Below are positions 18,602 to 27,177 of a DNA stretch of 64,000 nucleotides, piece by piece. Position numbers and translations under genes: made by a program. The DNA is taken from NCBI GenBank assembly GCA_024644535.1, contig JAHEKX010000027.1, positions 82,037-146,036 on the forward strand, given 5' to 3'. The notes beneath the pieces are model-generated. The model saw only the letters and a list, made by a program, of their open reading frames with translations, made no database searches and was not told the DNA's origin. Within the stretch, counting starts at the first letter, position 1; every line of letters begins with the position of its first letter. This DNA is from Gammaproteobacteria bacterium (GTDB taxonomy: Bacteria; Pseudomonadota; Gammaproteobacteria; Pseudomonadales; Halieaceae).

Positions 18602-19486
18602 ATGTCTAACCCACCCTGGCACATACTTGGCTTTGGCGTTATTGGCCAGCTGCTGCACGCGGAATTTTGCCAATCAGGGCAACAATGCGTAGTGATTCCA
18701 AAGCCCAACCAACCTGTGCCCGCAAGCCACACGGTGCAATATCAAACCCATACCGAGAGCCTAGATATTAAGCCTTTCACGCCCAGCGATAGCCTCGTCG
18801 AGCGACTGATTGTCAGCACTAAAAGCTATGATGTGGTCGAGGCCATTACCTCAATTAAGCAAACGCTAAGCCCCCAGGCTCAAATTATTATTATGGTCAA
18901 CGGTCTGGTCGACACGTCTGACATTGCCGAAATCACCACAGGGTCAGTGTATTGGGCGCTCACCACAAAGGGCGGTTACAGAACCGCGGCTTACAACACA
19001 GTGCACGGTGGTAGCGGCATTACACGGTTGGGTTCTGGGGCAGAGCCCAACTGGTTTAACGAGTGGCAAGGTGCAGTAAAAAACAGCTACTGGCACATCG
19101 ACATCGACCCCTTCCGCTGGGAAAAGCTGTGCGTTAACGCCGTGATTAACCCTCTGACCGCCTTATATCAATGCCACAACGGAGAGCTTGCGAACAGTAA
19201 ATTCAAAACGAGCACTCAGACCTCAATTAACGAAGCGGCCGCAATTCTTGAAGCACTCGGATTTAGGCAACAGGCACAGAACTTTAACGACACCTGCTGG
19301 GAGGTCATTGGTAAAACCGGGGCAAACCGCTCATCGATGCTGCAAGATGTTAGCCTGAATCGGAGAACCGAACTTTCGACTATCTTACCACCGCTGCTGT
19401 CTGCGGCTACCCAGCATCGGGTACCCACCCCGCAGCTTAAACAAACCTTAGGCACGTTCAAACAGCGCTTTTCCAAGTTATATTAA
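18602..19486 (+). CDS. panE: Ketopantoate reductase (PanE/ApbA family)
   Basis: 294 residues. An N-terminal Rossmann domain (ILGFGVIGQLL, residues 8-18) binds NADPH. The C-terminal helical domain has the family's catalytic Lys/Asn segment WEKLCVNAVINPLTAL and the SSMLQDVSLNRRTEL signature, so the active site looks complete. The enzyme reduces 2-dehydropantoate to pantoate for CoA. Its place at the end of a TPP-riboswitch operon is unusual. It starts six bases after the kinase stop with no clear ribosome site, suggesting coupling. An ATG 18 codons upstream lies inside the kinase gene and is less likely. Confidence 0.87.
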   Translation: MSNPPWHILGFGVIGQLLHAEFCQSGQQCVVIPKPNQPVPASHTVQYQTHTESLDIKPFTPSDSLVERLIVSTKSYDVVEAITSIKQTLSPQAQIIIMVNGLVDTSDIAEITTGSVYWALTTKGGYRTAAYNTVHGGSGITRLGSGAEPNWFNEWQGAVKNSYWHIDIDPFRWEKLCVNAVINPLTALYQCHNGELANSKFKTSTQTSINEAAAILEALGFRQQAQNFNDTCWEVIGKTGANRSSMLQDVSLNRRTELSTILPPLLSAATQHRVPTPQLKQTLGTFKQRFSKLY

Positions 19487-19499
19487 ACACCCAAGGCAT

Positions 19500-20852
19500 T
19501 CAATCAGCTGGAAACTGGGAACTTTGAAACTCGCTCGCTCTGTCCATTACCGCCTGCCAACGTTTAAGCGAGGCGCGCACCGGCACTTGCTCATGCCACG
19601 AGTCACGGCCGCCCTGCATGGGCTTTAAGCGAAAAAAACAAAACAGCTCACCGCACTCTATTAATGCCTTTAATTTAGGTCGGCTCAAACTTACCTCGAC
19701 AGAATTCTGCGACCAGGCTAAAGAATAGCGTTTGCTGTGCCCATGTTGGGGTTGCGTAGCCTTGTACCAGCGTTGCTCCAGATCGACCCTCCAATCTTCG
19801 GGCACCGCGTGCCGGCCCCCCTCATCGAGCCATACCCACAGTATACGCCGATGCATATCGCCCGACACTGAAGACACAGGCCAAAGGAACACAGCCAGTA
19901 AGACGGCACAAAAACCCCCCGCAACCCAGCCCATGGGCATTTTACGAACCGGCTTGTTCGGGATTAATTGATCGGCTTCGGGATATTCAGGCACAACAGC
20001 AGCAATGGGCTTGGGCGTCATCGATTGCGAGTGATCATTCGCGATATCGGCAAGGTTGGTTCGGGTCGCGATACGCCTTTCGCCCATTACCACCAAACGC
20101 TCAAGCTCAGCAATGGGACGGGGCCGACGACGCTCTGAGCTTTGCCACCACTTAGCCAATGTACTCAGCCAGAGCTCGCGGCAATCTGAGGGTAAAAATC
20201 GCCAACCGCTTGACTGCGGTAGTTTTGGATCGAGCACATTCGCTTGCACTAACTGCCCTTCAAACACTAGCGGCGAGACACCTGTAAACATTTCAATTAA
20301 CAGGCTAACCAGGGCGAACTGATCGCTCACTACCGAAATAGGCCTTGCCCTCAGGTGTTCGGGTGTTGTGGCATTTAACGCGACCATTTTAGCAGCGCGG
20401 TTCTGACTCGACTCAGCCAACAACAGTTGGTCCACATCCATCACCAACACACGACCCGAGCGGGTTACCCATATGTTTTCGACCCTTAAATCGCCGTGGA
20501 CCAAACCATGCTGATGCAAACCAGCGACACCGCTGATGATTTGACTGGCAATCAGCATACGCGTTTGACTGTCACAGCGCTCGTCATCAAGAACATCGCG
20601 CAAAGATGCGCCTTGGTGATAGCGACTGATAAACACTTGAGCATCGCCGGTACCTATAACGCTCCGGATGTTCAAGAGATGTTGATTTAGAGTCGCCGCC
20701 CTTTGTAAACGCACCAGTGCTTTGTTGTTGATCGGCGACTCACGCCAAACCCACTTTAGCACCACCCGTTCCGTATCGGTCTCGGCCAATACACTGGTGC
20801 CCTCGCCGCCTTCGTGTAGCACACAGACCAGCCGGTAAGGCCCCCACCTCAC
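19500..20852 (-). CDS. Membrane-bound Ser/Thr-kinase-like protein with an extracytoplasmic domain
   Basis: 450 residues. The N-terminal 250 have the bacterial Hanks-type kinase fold: Gly-rich loop HEGGEGTS (13-20), VVLKW with Lys33, catalytic loop HGDLRVEN (119-126) with Asp and Asn kept, and DVD (139-141) where the metal-binding DFG should be. HGD replaces HRD, so it belongs to the non-RD group. A single transmembrane helix follows at about 307-325, then some 125 residues outside the cytoplasm with no recognised fold (no PASTA repeats). The start is GTG at 20850-20852, overlapping the upstream regulator's stop by four bases (GTGA). Activity is plausible but unproven. Confidence 0.78.
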   Translation of the reverse strand: MRWGPYRLVCVLHEGGEGTSVLAETDTERVVLKWVWRESPINNKALVRLQRAATLNQHLLNIRSVIGTGDAQVFISRYHQGASLRDVLDDERCDSQTRMLIASQIISGVAGLHQHGLVHGDLRVENIWVTRSGRVLVMDVDQLLLAESSQNRAAKMVALNATTPEHLRARPISVVSDQFALVSLLIEMFTGVSPLVFEGQLVQANVLDPKLPQSSGWRFLPSDCRELWLSTLAKWWQSSERRRPRPIAELERLVVMGERRIATRTNLADIANDHSQSMTPKPIAAVVPEYPEADQLIPNKPVRKMPMGWVAGGFCAVLLAVFLWPVSSVSGDMHRRILWVWLDEGGRHAVPEDWRVDLEQRWYKATQPQHGHSKRYSLAWSQNSVEVSLSRPKLKALIECGELFCFFRLKPMQGGRDSWHEQVPVRASLKRWQAVMDRASEFQSSQFPAD

Positions 20853-22372
20853 CCCCCATACTCCGGATACAATCGCAACAGGGCAGCCTTCGACACTTTT
20901 AACGCTTTAGCCGCTGCCCCGACATCACCACCATAAGCGATCAATGCTTGCTGCACTTCTTGTGCGCTGTAATCACTGGCTTTGGGCACACCTAGCTTGT
21001 CACGTCGCCGGTAGATACTGGGCCTAGAGATCGGCATTTTTTGCGCAAGCTTGGCCACTTCGTAGTCGCACGCTTCTAAGGCTTGCAAAAACGTGTCGTC
21101 CGAAATATCCCCCGCCATTTTCGGTGTCGTAGCGGTGCGCTCAGCCTCAGGCGCGAGGGCCAGATCCGGAACTAAGGGGTAGTCTCTATCTAAATCGATC
21201 TGACCCAGTACGGCAAATAATTCTCGAACATTACCCGGCCAAGCATAGTCCATTAAAGCCACAAACACCTGACACCAGCCGGCAACTTCTGTGTCACTGG
21301 GCTCCGCACTCCAGGGGCCTCGACCTTTACCTGCAAAATAGTGTTCAGCCAGCAAACCAATATCGTCCAAGCGCTGGCACAAAGGAGGCACTTGGATATG
21401 CTGTTGTGCCAAACGGTGGAAGAGCGCCGGTCGCAAAGATGCCTGCTCGCCTTGGGTGCTTAATTCAGTCGCGGCAACAACGCGAAGGTCGACTGCCTGA
21501 GTGGATCCGCCCAATACCTGAATCTCTCGACTTTCCAGCGCTCGCAACAATTGAGCTTGAAGCTCGGGCAAAGCATCACCGATTTCGTCCATGAATAGGA
21601 TGCCGCCTGCCGCTTCACGAAAATAACCACTCTTGGCGCTTAGCGCTCCGGTGTAAGCACCTTTCTCGGCGCCGAATAGCTCAGACGCCGCAAGCTCTGC
21701 CGGTAAAGCGGCCATATTAACGGCCACCAAGGGTCCTGCGCGGCGCTGACTGAAGCGGTGCAATTCAGTTGCCACACCTTCTTTACCTACTCCGGTGGGC
21801 CCCGTAATTAACACGTCGTCTTCTGTGGCGGCGGCTCGGCGTATCGTACGGCGCATCTCTACAATACTAGGATTACGCCCAACAATGCTGGACATGAGCA
21901 CCAGGTCGTCGTTGGTCTGAGCCTCTAAGCCCAAACTAAGAACCAATCGATTTGAGCAGTTCAAGGTATGCCAATGCCCCTCCGCAAGATCAAAGCGGCT
22001 ATCAGTAGTCAGTACGCCACCTTGATACTCGATGCTGCTGGCACCAGCGCGACGGGACAGTATCAACTCATCTGCGCTGTAGCTGAACGCTCCCAGCTCA
22101 CGTGAAATGTATGGGTCCAGCAAGGGGAAACAGGGATCTCCGTTGGCGTCGGTAAATTTTAGTTCACGCCCAAGAGAAATGGTTTGGTTGGGAGCTATCG
22201 CACAGCGAGCACCCAACATTGAAGCATCGCGGTGATACACCACACAAAGACTTGGTATAGGTTTAGCAGAATAAGTCGAGTGGGGCATCGCAACCTGAGG
22301 CCGCGTTTTTACATCCAATAAGCTTTTCGCGTAATCTGCCATACCGACTAAGTTGCTACCAGAGAATGCCAC
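20849..22372 (-). CDS. FHA-like/sigma-54 (AAA+) transcription activator with two Fis-type HTH segments
   Basis: 507 residues. Residues about 60-150 resemble an FHA domain (ISLGRE, then YISRELGAF), which binds phosphothreonine. The AAA+ domain follows: Walker A GPTGVGKE (191-198), the sigma-54 contact loop as GAYTGA (238-243, usual form GAFTGA), Walker B GGILFMDEIG (256-265), and WPGNVRE near 388. The C-terminus holds two similar Fis-type helix-turn-helix segments (about 426-462 and 470-505). Activators of this build work with sigma-54 polymerase and are controlled by kinases. The next gene encodes a kinase-like protein. The GTG at 22370-22372 is one base after the ampE stop; an ATG ten codons in is an alternative. 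Confidence 0.87.
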   Translation of the reverse strand: MAFSGSNLVGMADYAKSLLDVKTRPQVAMPHSTYSAKPIPSLCVVYHRDASMLGARCAIAPNQTISLGRELKFTDANGDPCFPLLDPYISRELGAFSYSADELILSRRAGASSIEYQGGVLTTDSRFDLAEGHWHTLNCSNRLVLSLGLEAQTNDDLVLMSSIVGRNPSIVEMRRTIRRAAATEDDVLITGPTGVGKEGVATELHRFSQRRAGPLVAVNMAALPAELAASELFGAEKGAYTGALSAKSGYFREAAGGILFMDEIGDALPELQAQLLRALESREIQVLGGSTQAVDLRVVAATELSTQGEQASLRPALFHRLAQQHIQVPPLCQRLDDIGLLAEHYFAGKGRGPWSAEPSDTEVAGWCQVFVALMDYAWPGNVRELFAVLGQIDLDRDYPLVPDLALAPEAERTATTPKMAGDISDDTFLQALEACDYEVAKLAQKMPISRPSIYRRRDKLGVPKASDYSAQEVQQALIAYGGDVGAAAKALKVSKAALLRLYPEYGG

Positions 22373-22373
22373 C

Positions 22374-23219
22374 TCACAATAGCACTACCCAGACAGAGAA
22401 CAGAATTAGCCAGACAACTGCACTGCGCCGCAATAAATCTACCAACAGTGAAAACGAACTTAGCAACTTACTTTTGTCACCAAAGGAATCTAGGTCTTCC
22501 AACCGAGGCACAGCCGCCAGAGCCGCTTGCGACAAAACCGCGTGAACACTTAGGGAGGTGTTCGCCCACAGACCGCCAACCACTCGTGCGCCAGCGCTAA
22601 AATCGCCCACTAACAAGAAGGTGGTCGCCAACACTCGACTCGGTAACCACAGTACCGCTGCCAACACAGGGTCGGGGCGCGTGCTGTCGCTTCGATGGTG
22701 ATAAAACACTGCCAGCAAGTGCAGCACAATACCGACAGGGCCTAATAGAATAAAATAAAAACCACCCGAGAATACCGTAATCAGCGCCAGCAACAGTGCC
22801 TTTTCGACAAAGGTCAGAGAGCGTGCCAGGGACTCGCTGTCATTGCCGGGCAACCAAGATTCCAGCGCCTGCTCAAGACGCAGCTCGGCAGTGTTAGCGT
22901 CACCGCGCAACCAATCGATCTGCACGTCATCTATTAGTCGTCGTGCCAAATCGAAGCGCACGCCCGCACACACTGTGGCCACCACAACCGCAGCACCTAG
23001 CAAACCCCAAAACCAAGTGTGCAGCCACGCATACAGCAAACTAAATAACAAAGTGGGTACCGCAATACCGGCCAACAGGCGCGCAGGGCCAGCAAAACCC
23101 AGTCCTATCGTGAACTCGACTGTATCGTCCACACGATCGGCAAACCAGCGTCCCACAGGGTTGCGCTGTGCTGTGAACAGTAAATAGGCGGCTGCGGCCA
23201 AACTGGCCAAATAAAGCAT
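22374..23219 (-). CDS. ampE: AmpE-like inner-membrane protein
   Basis: 281 residues (E. coli AmpE 284), with several hydrophobic helices at both ends. The middle contains the CobD/AmpE-like GDFSAGARVVGGLW stretch and an HHRSDSTRPDP segment. AmpE is a membrane protein encoded with AmpD in many gammaproteobacteria and implicated loosely in sensing for beta-lactamase induction; its molecular activity is unknown. It begins nine bases after ampD on the same strand and ends one base before the sigma-54 activator gene. No beta-lactamase or ampR is in the window. Confidence 0.85.
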   Translation of the reverse strand: MLYLASLAAAAYLLFTAQRNPVGRWFADRVDDTVEFTIGLGFAGPARLLAGIAVPTLLFSLLYAWLHTWFWGLLGAAVVVATVCAGVRFDLARRLIDDVQIDWLRGDANTAELRLEQALESWLPGNDSESLARSLTFVEKALLLALITVFSGGFYFILLGPVGIVLHLLAVFYHHRSDSTRPDPVLAAVLWLPSRVLATTFLLVGDFSAGARVVGGLWANTSLSVHAVLSQAALAAVPRLEDLDSFGDKSKLLSSFSLLVDLLRRSAVVWLILFSVWVVLL

Positions 23220-23228
23220 AAAATTCCC

Positions 23229-23783
23229 CTACACGCTGCGATTCAATACGTCGCTGATACGCTGCCAGTCAAACGCTGCACCCGGATCCGTTTTGCGACC
23301 TGGGGCGATATCGCTGTGCCCTACGACCGCGTCACTGGCCAATTCATAATGGCGTTGCAATACTTCCAACAGCTGATGTAAAGCGCTGTACTGGGCGTCA
23401 GTGTATGCCAACTCGTCGGTTCCTTCCAGTTCAATCCCGACACTAAAATCGTTGCAGTTTTCGCGCCCATTAAAATTCGATACGCCGGCGTGCCAGGCAC
23501 GATCATCAAAGCTGACAAATTGGGTAATATCGCCACCACGATCAATCAGCAAATGCGCGGAAACTTCTAAACCCACCAAATCACCAAAACTATCGTGCAC
23601 CGAGCAATCTAACGTATTGCAAAACAGTGCTTCAATGCAGCCCGTACCAAACTCCCCGGCAGGTAATGAAATATTGTGGATCACCACCAGCTCTGGACTC
23701 ATACCGGCCGGACGCGCATTAAAATTTGGAGACGGTTTATGAACAATATCGGTCAACCAACCTTGGTCTATGTACATACTCAT
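23229..23783 (-). CDS. ampD: 1,6-anhydro-N-acetylmuramyl-L-alanine amidase AmpD
   Basis: 184 residues (E. coli 183), a cytoplasmic zinc amidase of the N-acetylmuramoyl-L-alanine amidase 2 family. It cleaves the peptide from anhydromuropeptides during cell-wall recycling. Zinc ligands are visible as His in VVIHNISLP, His in VVGHSDIAPG and Asp in RKTDPGAAF. Other family motifs are SAHLLIDRGG, AWHAGVS and VGIELEG. It is divergent from nadC, as in many gammaproteobacteria, and is the first gene of an apparent operon with ampE and two signalling genes. Confidence 0.95.
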   Translation of the reverse strand: MSMYIDQGWLTDIVHKPSPNFNARPAGMSPELVVIHNISLPAGEFGTGCIEALFCNTLDCSVHDSFGDLVGLEVSAHLLIDRGGDITQFVSFDDRAWHAGVSNFNGRENCNDFSVGIELEGTDELAYTDAQYSALHQLLEVLQRHYELASDAVVGHSDIAPGRKTDPGAAFDWQRISDVLNRSV

Positions 23784-23832
23784 GCCTAAGTACTGGTATC
23801 ATTACGTTTTGAATTGAACAAGAACACACAGT

Positions 23833-24672
23833 ATGCACCTTCCGCCATTAGAAAGCATCCAAGCCGACGTTGCCAAAGCCGTTGCTGAAGATTTAGGCGC
23901 TGGCGATTTAACCGCGCGACTTATACCCGAAGATCGTTGGGCAACCGCCACCTTAATCACCCGTGAAGCTGGGGTCCTTGCCGGCCAAGCTTGGGCAAAT
24001 TTGGTGTTCGAACAGATCGACACGCGCTGCACTCTAGATTGGCACGCGCAAGATGGCGATATATTAGAGCCAAACCAAGTGCTACTGCGCATAAACGGCC
24101 CAGCGCGCGCACTACTAACCGCCGAGCGCACAGCCATGAACTTTTTACAAACCTTGTCAGGCGCTGCGACTACGGCCAAACATTACGCCGACCAAGTCGC
24201 GCATACTCAGGTAAAGCTTTTGGATACGCGCAAAACCATTCCAGGATTGCGATTGGCGCAAAAATACGCGATAACTTGCGGTGGATGTTTCAACCATCGC
24301 ATAGGTCTATTCGATGCATTCCTTATTAAGGAAAACCACATCGCCGCCTGTGGCGGAATTGATGCTGCCGTATCAGCGGCTCGAGCCTTAGCGCCCGATG
24401 TGCTCTTAGAAGTCGAGGTCGAAACCAAAAACGAGCTAGAGCAAGCTCTCGCCGCAAACGTTGATCGCATTATGTTAGATAACTTCAGTTTGGCTGGCAT
24501 GCGTGAAGCAGTGGCTTTAACCGCAGGTCGAGTTGAACTGGAAATATCGGGCAATGTGACCAGCGAGACACTGGTGCCTTATGCCGAAACAGGGGTTGAT
24601 TACATTTCGATTGGTGCACTCACCAAACACTGCAAAGCGCTGGATTTGTCTATGCGTTTAGCCGCCGAGTAA
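23833..24672 (+). CDS. nadC: Nicotinate-nucleotide pyrophosphorylase (carboxylating), quinolinate phosphoribosyltransferase
   Basis: 279 residues. It converts quinolinate and PRPP to nicotinate mononucleotide and CO2 in de novo NAD synthesis. Recognisable motifs are [14 protein letters not shown] near the N-terminus, [64 protein letters not shown], and [12 protein letters not shown] at the end. The active-site Arg and Lys residues lie in the TRKT and IKENH motifs. It is transcribed away from ampD and converges on rraA with a one-base gap. Confidence 0.97.
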   Translation: MHLPPLESIQADVAKAVAEDLGAGDLTARLIPEDRWATATLITREAGVLAGQAWANLVFEQIDTRCTLDWHAQDGDILEPNQVLLRINGPARALLTAERTAMNFLQTLSGAATTAKHYADQVAHTQVKLLDTRKTIPGLRLAQKYAITCGGCFNHRIGLFDAFLIKENHIAACGGIDAAVSAARALAPDVLLEVEVETKNELEQALAANVDRIMLDNFSLAGMREAVALTAGRVELEISGNVTSETLVPYAETGVDYISIGALTKHCKALDLSMRLAAE

Positions 24673-24673
24673 C

Positions 24674-25162
24674 TTAAGGCGCCAGCAGGTTCGTACTGCT
24701 GACGACGACTCCCGAGGCGTCGGCGTAGATCCAATCGCCCTCGTTGATCGTGGTGCCTCCAACGTCGACCGCGACACCGCGCAAGCCCACATCGCGCTTA
24801 TCGGTTTTTACTGGAATGGCACCCAAGGCAAAAATACCTAGGGGTAAGGTGGCCAATATCTCGACGTCACGCACCGCGCCGTTTATGACCACGCCCATCC
24901 ACCCATTAAGGCAGGCTTTTTCGGCCAGCTGATCGCCCAACAAAGCGCGGCGTAAAGATGCACCGCCGTCAACGACAATAACTTTGCCATTGCCCGGTTC
25001 TTGCACCAGCGCTTTGACCAAGGAATTGTCCTCGAAACACTTTACGGTAACTGCCTGTCCGCAAAAGCTAGAATTGCGCCCAAAAGAGCGAAACTGCGCG
25101 TACAAGACTCGTGATTCTGGAAAGTCATCGCACAAATCAGGCGTGGTAAAATCGCGTTCCAT
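24674..25162 (-). CDS. rraA: RraA family protein (regulator of RNase E activity / HMG-aldolase-like fold)
   Basis: 162 residues (E. coli RraA 161). In E. coli RraA forms a trimer that inhibits RNase E; the fold is shared with HMG/CHA aldolases. Family motifs: TPDLCDDF at the start, GQAVTVKCFEDN, VVDGGASLRRALLGDQLAEKA (residues about 74-94), WMGVVINGAVRD and GDWIYADASGVVV. The ATG at 25160-25162 fits the family start; an in-frame ATG 25 codons upstream lies in the acyl-CoA dehydrogenase gene. It follows that gene after two bases, so it is probably co-transcribed with it. Confidence 0.9.
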   Translation of the reverse strand: MERDFTTPDLCDDFPESRVLYAQFRSFGRNSSFCGQAVTVKCFEDNSLVKALVQEPGNGKVIVVDGGASLRRALLGDQLAEKACLNGWMGVVINGAVRDVEILATLPLGIFALGAIPVKTDKRDVGLRGVAVDVGGTTINEGDWIYADASGVVVSSTNLLAP

Positions 25163-25164
25163 GA

Positions 25165-26934
25165 TTAGATCCAGTCGACAGGGTAATCTACTAAAGTGTC
25201 GGCCGAGCTTAACACAGACCGCTCCGCTGCCAAGCATCGGGGCAGTATCTGCTCGCAGTAAAACTCGGCGGTTGCCAGTTTGTGTCGATAAAACTCACGA
25301 TCCGATCCGGCAGCAACAGCGCGTTGCGCTACCATCGCACCGCACACCAGCTGCCAACCACCAAACAGATAACCCGTCATCATCATATATTCAAACGATC
25401 CACCCATCGCGGCGGGCTTATTCGAGTGCAGCTGCTGCAGCAGCCATTCGGTCGCACGAACCTGCGCGGCCAAGGCGACTTTTAAGGCCTGTCCCATACG
25501 TTTTAATGCCTCGCGGTCGCTCGCCAGTAAATCAGCGATAGTTCCGGCAATTTCGGTTTGTACCAACTCCATGGTTGCGCCGCCATCGCGACCTAATTTT
25601 CGGTTCACCAGGTCGGCGGCTTGAATACCGTTCGTACCTTCGTAAATTGATGTGATACGCACATCACGGAAATACTGCGCTGCGCCCGTCTCTTCGACGT
25701 AACCCATACCTCCATGGACCTGCACACCTAGCGAAGTAATCTCTTCGCCAAAGGTCGTTAACCACCCTTTAATCACGGGTATCATTAAGTCGATGCGCGC
25801 TTGCGCAAGTGCACGATCTGACTCTAGACCGCTATGCGCCAAATCCATCGTCACAGCTTCGCTGTAAGATAAGGCACGCATGGCCTCGCACCCCGAGCGC
25901 ATAGTTAGCAACATGCGTTTAACATCGGGGTGCTCGATAATCGCCACACCCGCTTGCACTCGTTCGCGAGCATAGGCCTTAGCTAATTGGAAGGCGCCTT
26001 CTGCAGCGCCCAAGCCCTGCAGACCCACCTTTAAACGCGCTTCGTTCATCATGGTAAACATGCAGCGCAGGCCTTCGTTTTCGCGACCAACTAAATAGCC
26101 TATAGCGCCCTCGGTGTCACCGTAGGCCATCACACAGGTTGGGCTGGCGTGAATACCCAGCTTGTGCTCGACCGATACGGGGTACACGTCGTTGCGCGCG
26201 CCCAAACTACCGTCTTCATTCACTAAATACTTGGGCACAATAAATAAAGAAATACCTTTCGAGCCTTCGGGGGCATTGGGTAAGCGCGCTAGCACTAAGT
26301 GAACGATGTTGTCGGTAGCCTCGTGATCACCCCACGTGATGTAGATTTTTTGACCGTAAATACGGTAATGATTGCCCTCGGGAACCGCACGCGTTTTCAA
26401 AGGCCCAAGGTCGGACCCCGCGCCTGACTCGGTCAAATTCATGGTACCCGACCACTCGCCCGAATTAATTTTGGCCGCGTACAGCGCTTTTTGCTCGTCG
26501 GTTCCGTGGGCGGTAATGGCCAGCGCTGCGCCCGAGCTTAAAAAAGGCGCTAGAGCAAACGCCATGTTAGCGCCGTTCCACATTTCTGAAGTCGCGGTGC
26601 CATACACCTCAGGCAAGCCTTGACCGCCAAAGTCTTCGCTTGCCGCAATGCCAGTCCAACCCGCTTCACCCAGTTGGCGCAATGCCTCTTCATGTCCGGG
26701 CGAGCAAATCACGCGCTTGTCTTGGCACCGTGCAGGCTCCAAATCACCAATACGGCGAGTCGGTGCTATTACATCATTCGCTAGCTTGGCCGCCTCATCT
26801 AAAACGGCAAGCGTTAGATCGGCGCCAACCCCTTTATCTGCGTATACCGGCAAGCCTGCTAAGCGACTCTCTAGGCTCAATACCTCGTCAATCACAAATT
26901 GCATGTCTTCTACGGGGGCGCGGTAATTGTCCAT
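25165..26934 (-). CDS. Long-form acyl-CoA dehydrogenase (DmdC/ACDH_C type)
   Basis: 589 residues, longer than classic acyl-CoA dehydrogenases (about 380-400) because of N-terminal and C-terminal extensions typical of the subgroup that includes DmdC. FAD and substrate motifs are NLTESGAGSDLGPL (166-179) and YITWGDHE (198-205). The likely catalytic base is Glu432 in SIYEGTNGIQA. GVQVHGGMGYVEE lies just before it. It would carry out alpha,beta-dehydrogenation of an acyl-CoA thioester in the cytoplasm, with electrons passing to ETF. DmdC itself oxidises methylmercaptopropionyl-CoA, but the family includes ordinary fatty acyl-CoA enzymes, so the substrate is open. It is divergent from a LysR regulator. 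Confidence 0.88.
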   Translation of the reverse strand: MDNYRAPVEDMQFVIDEVLSLESRLAGLPVYADKGVGADLTLAVLDEAAKLANDVIAPTRRIGDLEPARCQDKRVICSPGHEEALRQLGEAGWTGIAASEDFGGQGLPEVYGTATSEMWNGANMAFALAPFLSSGAALAITAHGTDEQKALYAAKINSGEWSGTMNLTESGAGSDLGPLKTRAVPEGNHYRIYGQKIYITWGDHEATDNIVHLVLARLPNAPEGSKGISLFIVPKYLVNEDGSLGARNDVYPVSVEHKLGIHASPTCVMAYGDTEGAIGYLVGRENEGLRCMFTMMNEARLKVGLQGLGAAEGAFQLAKAYARERVQAGVAIIEHPDVKRMLLTMRSGCEAMRALSYSEAVTMDLAHSGLESDRALAQARIDLMIPVIKGWLTTFGEEITSLGVQVHGGMGYVEETGAAQYFRDVRITSIYEGTNGIQAADLVNRKLGRDGGATMELVQTEIAGTIADLLASDREALKRMGQALKVALAAQVRATEWLLQQLHSNKPAAMGGSFEYMMMTGYLFGGWQLVCGAMVAQRAVAAGSDREFYRHKLATAEFYCEQILPRCLAAERSVLSSADTLVDYPVDWI

Positions 26935-27101
26935 ATGCTCTCCTGAAGTCGCACCTGAGTGCGCTTAATCAAATACCCTTAAATTGTAGCGCGATTGGCC
27001 TGAGTTTTCAGTGTTAACATCTCAATGCGAGTCGACCAAAGTCGATGGAAAGCATCGCCAAAACAAGGTAATTTGCATAGACTATCGTTTTAATGGCGGT
27101 C

Positions 27102-27116
27102 ATTCATAACGTGAAT
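27102..27116. promoter_or_regulatory. Candidate LysR-type operator (T-N11-A dyad)
   Basis: ATTCA-TAACG-TGAAT is a perfect five-base dyad that contains the T-N11-A pattern of LysR recognition sites. It lies 61 bases before the LysR ATG and about 170 bases before the divergent acyl-CoA dehydrogenase start, in the 243-base intergenic region. The pattern is short and can occur by chance. Confidence 0.4.
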
Positions 27117-27177
27117 ACATCGTCAGCAACGAAAGAACCAATTGATTTTACTATTTATATAGGCTGCAACAATCACC

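Noticed and set aside
24984..25541. 185-codon open frame on the plus strand
   Set aside because: Antisense to rraA and the acyl-CoA dehydrogenase gene, low-complexity Ser/Arg-rich translation, no ribosome site.
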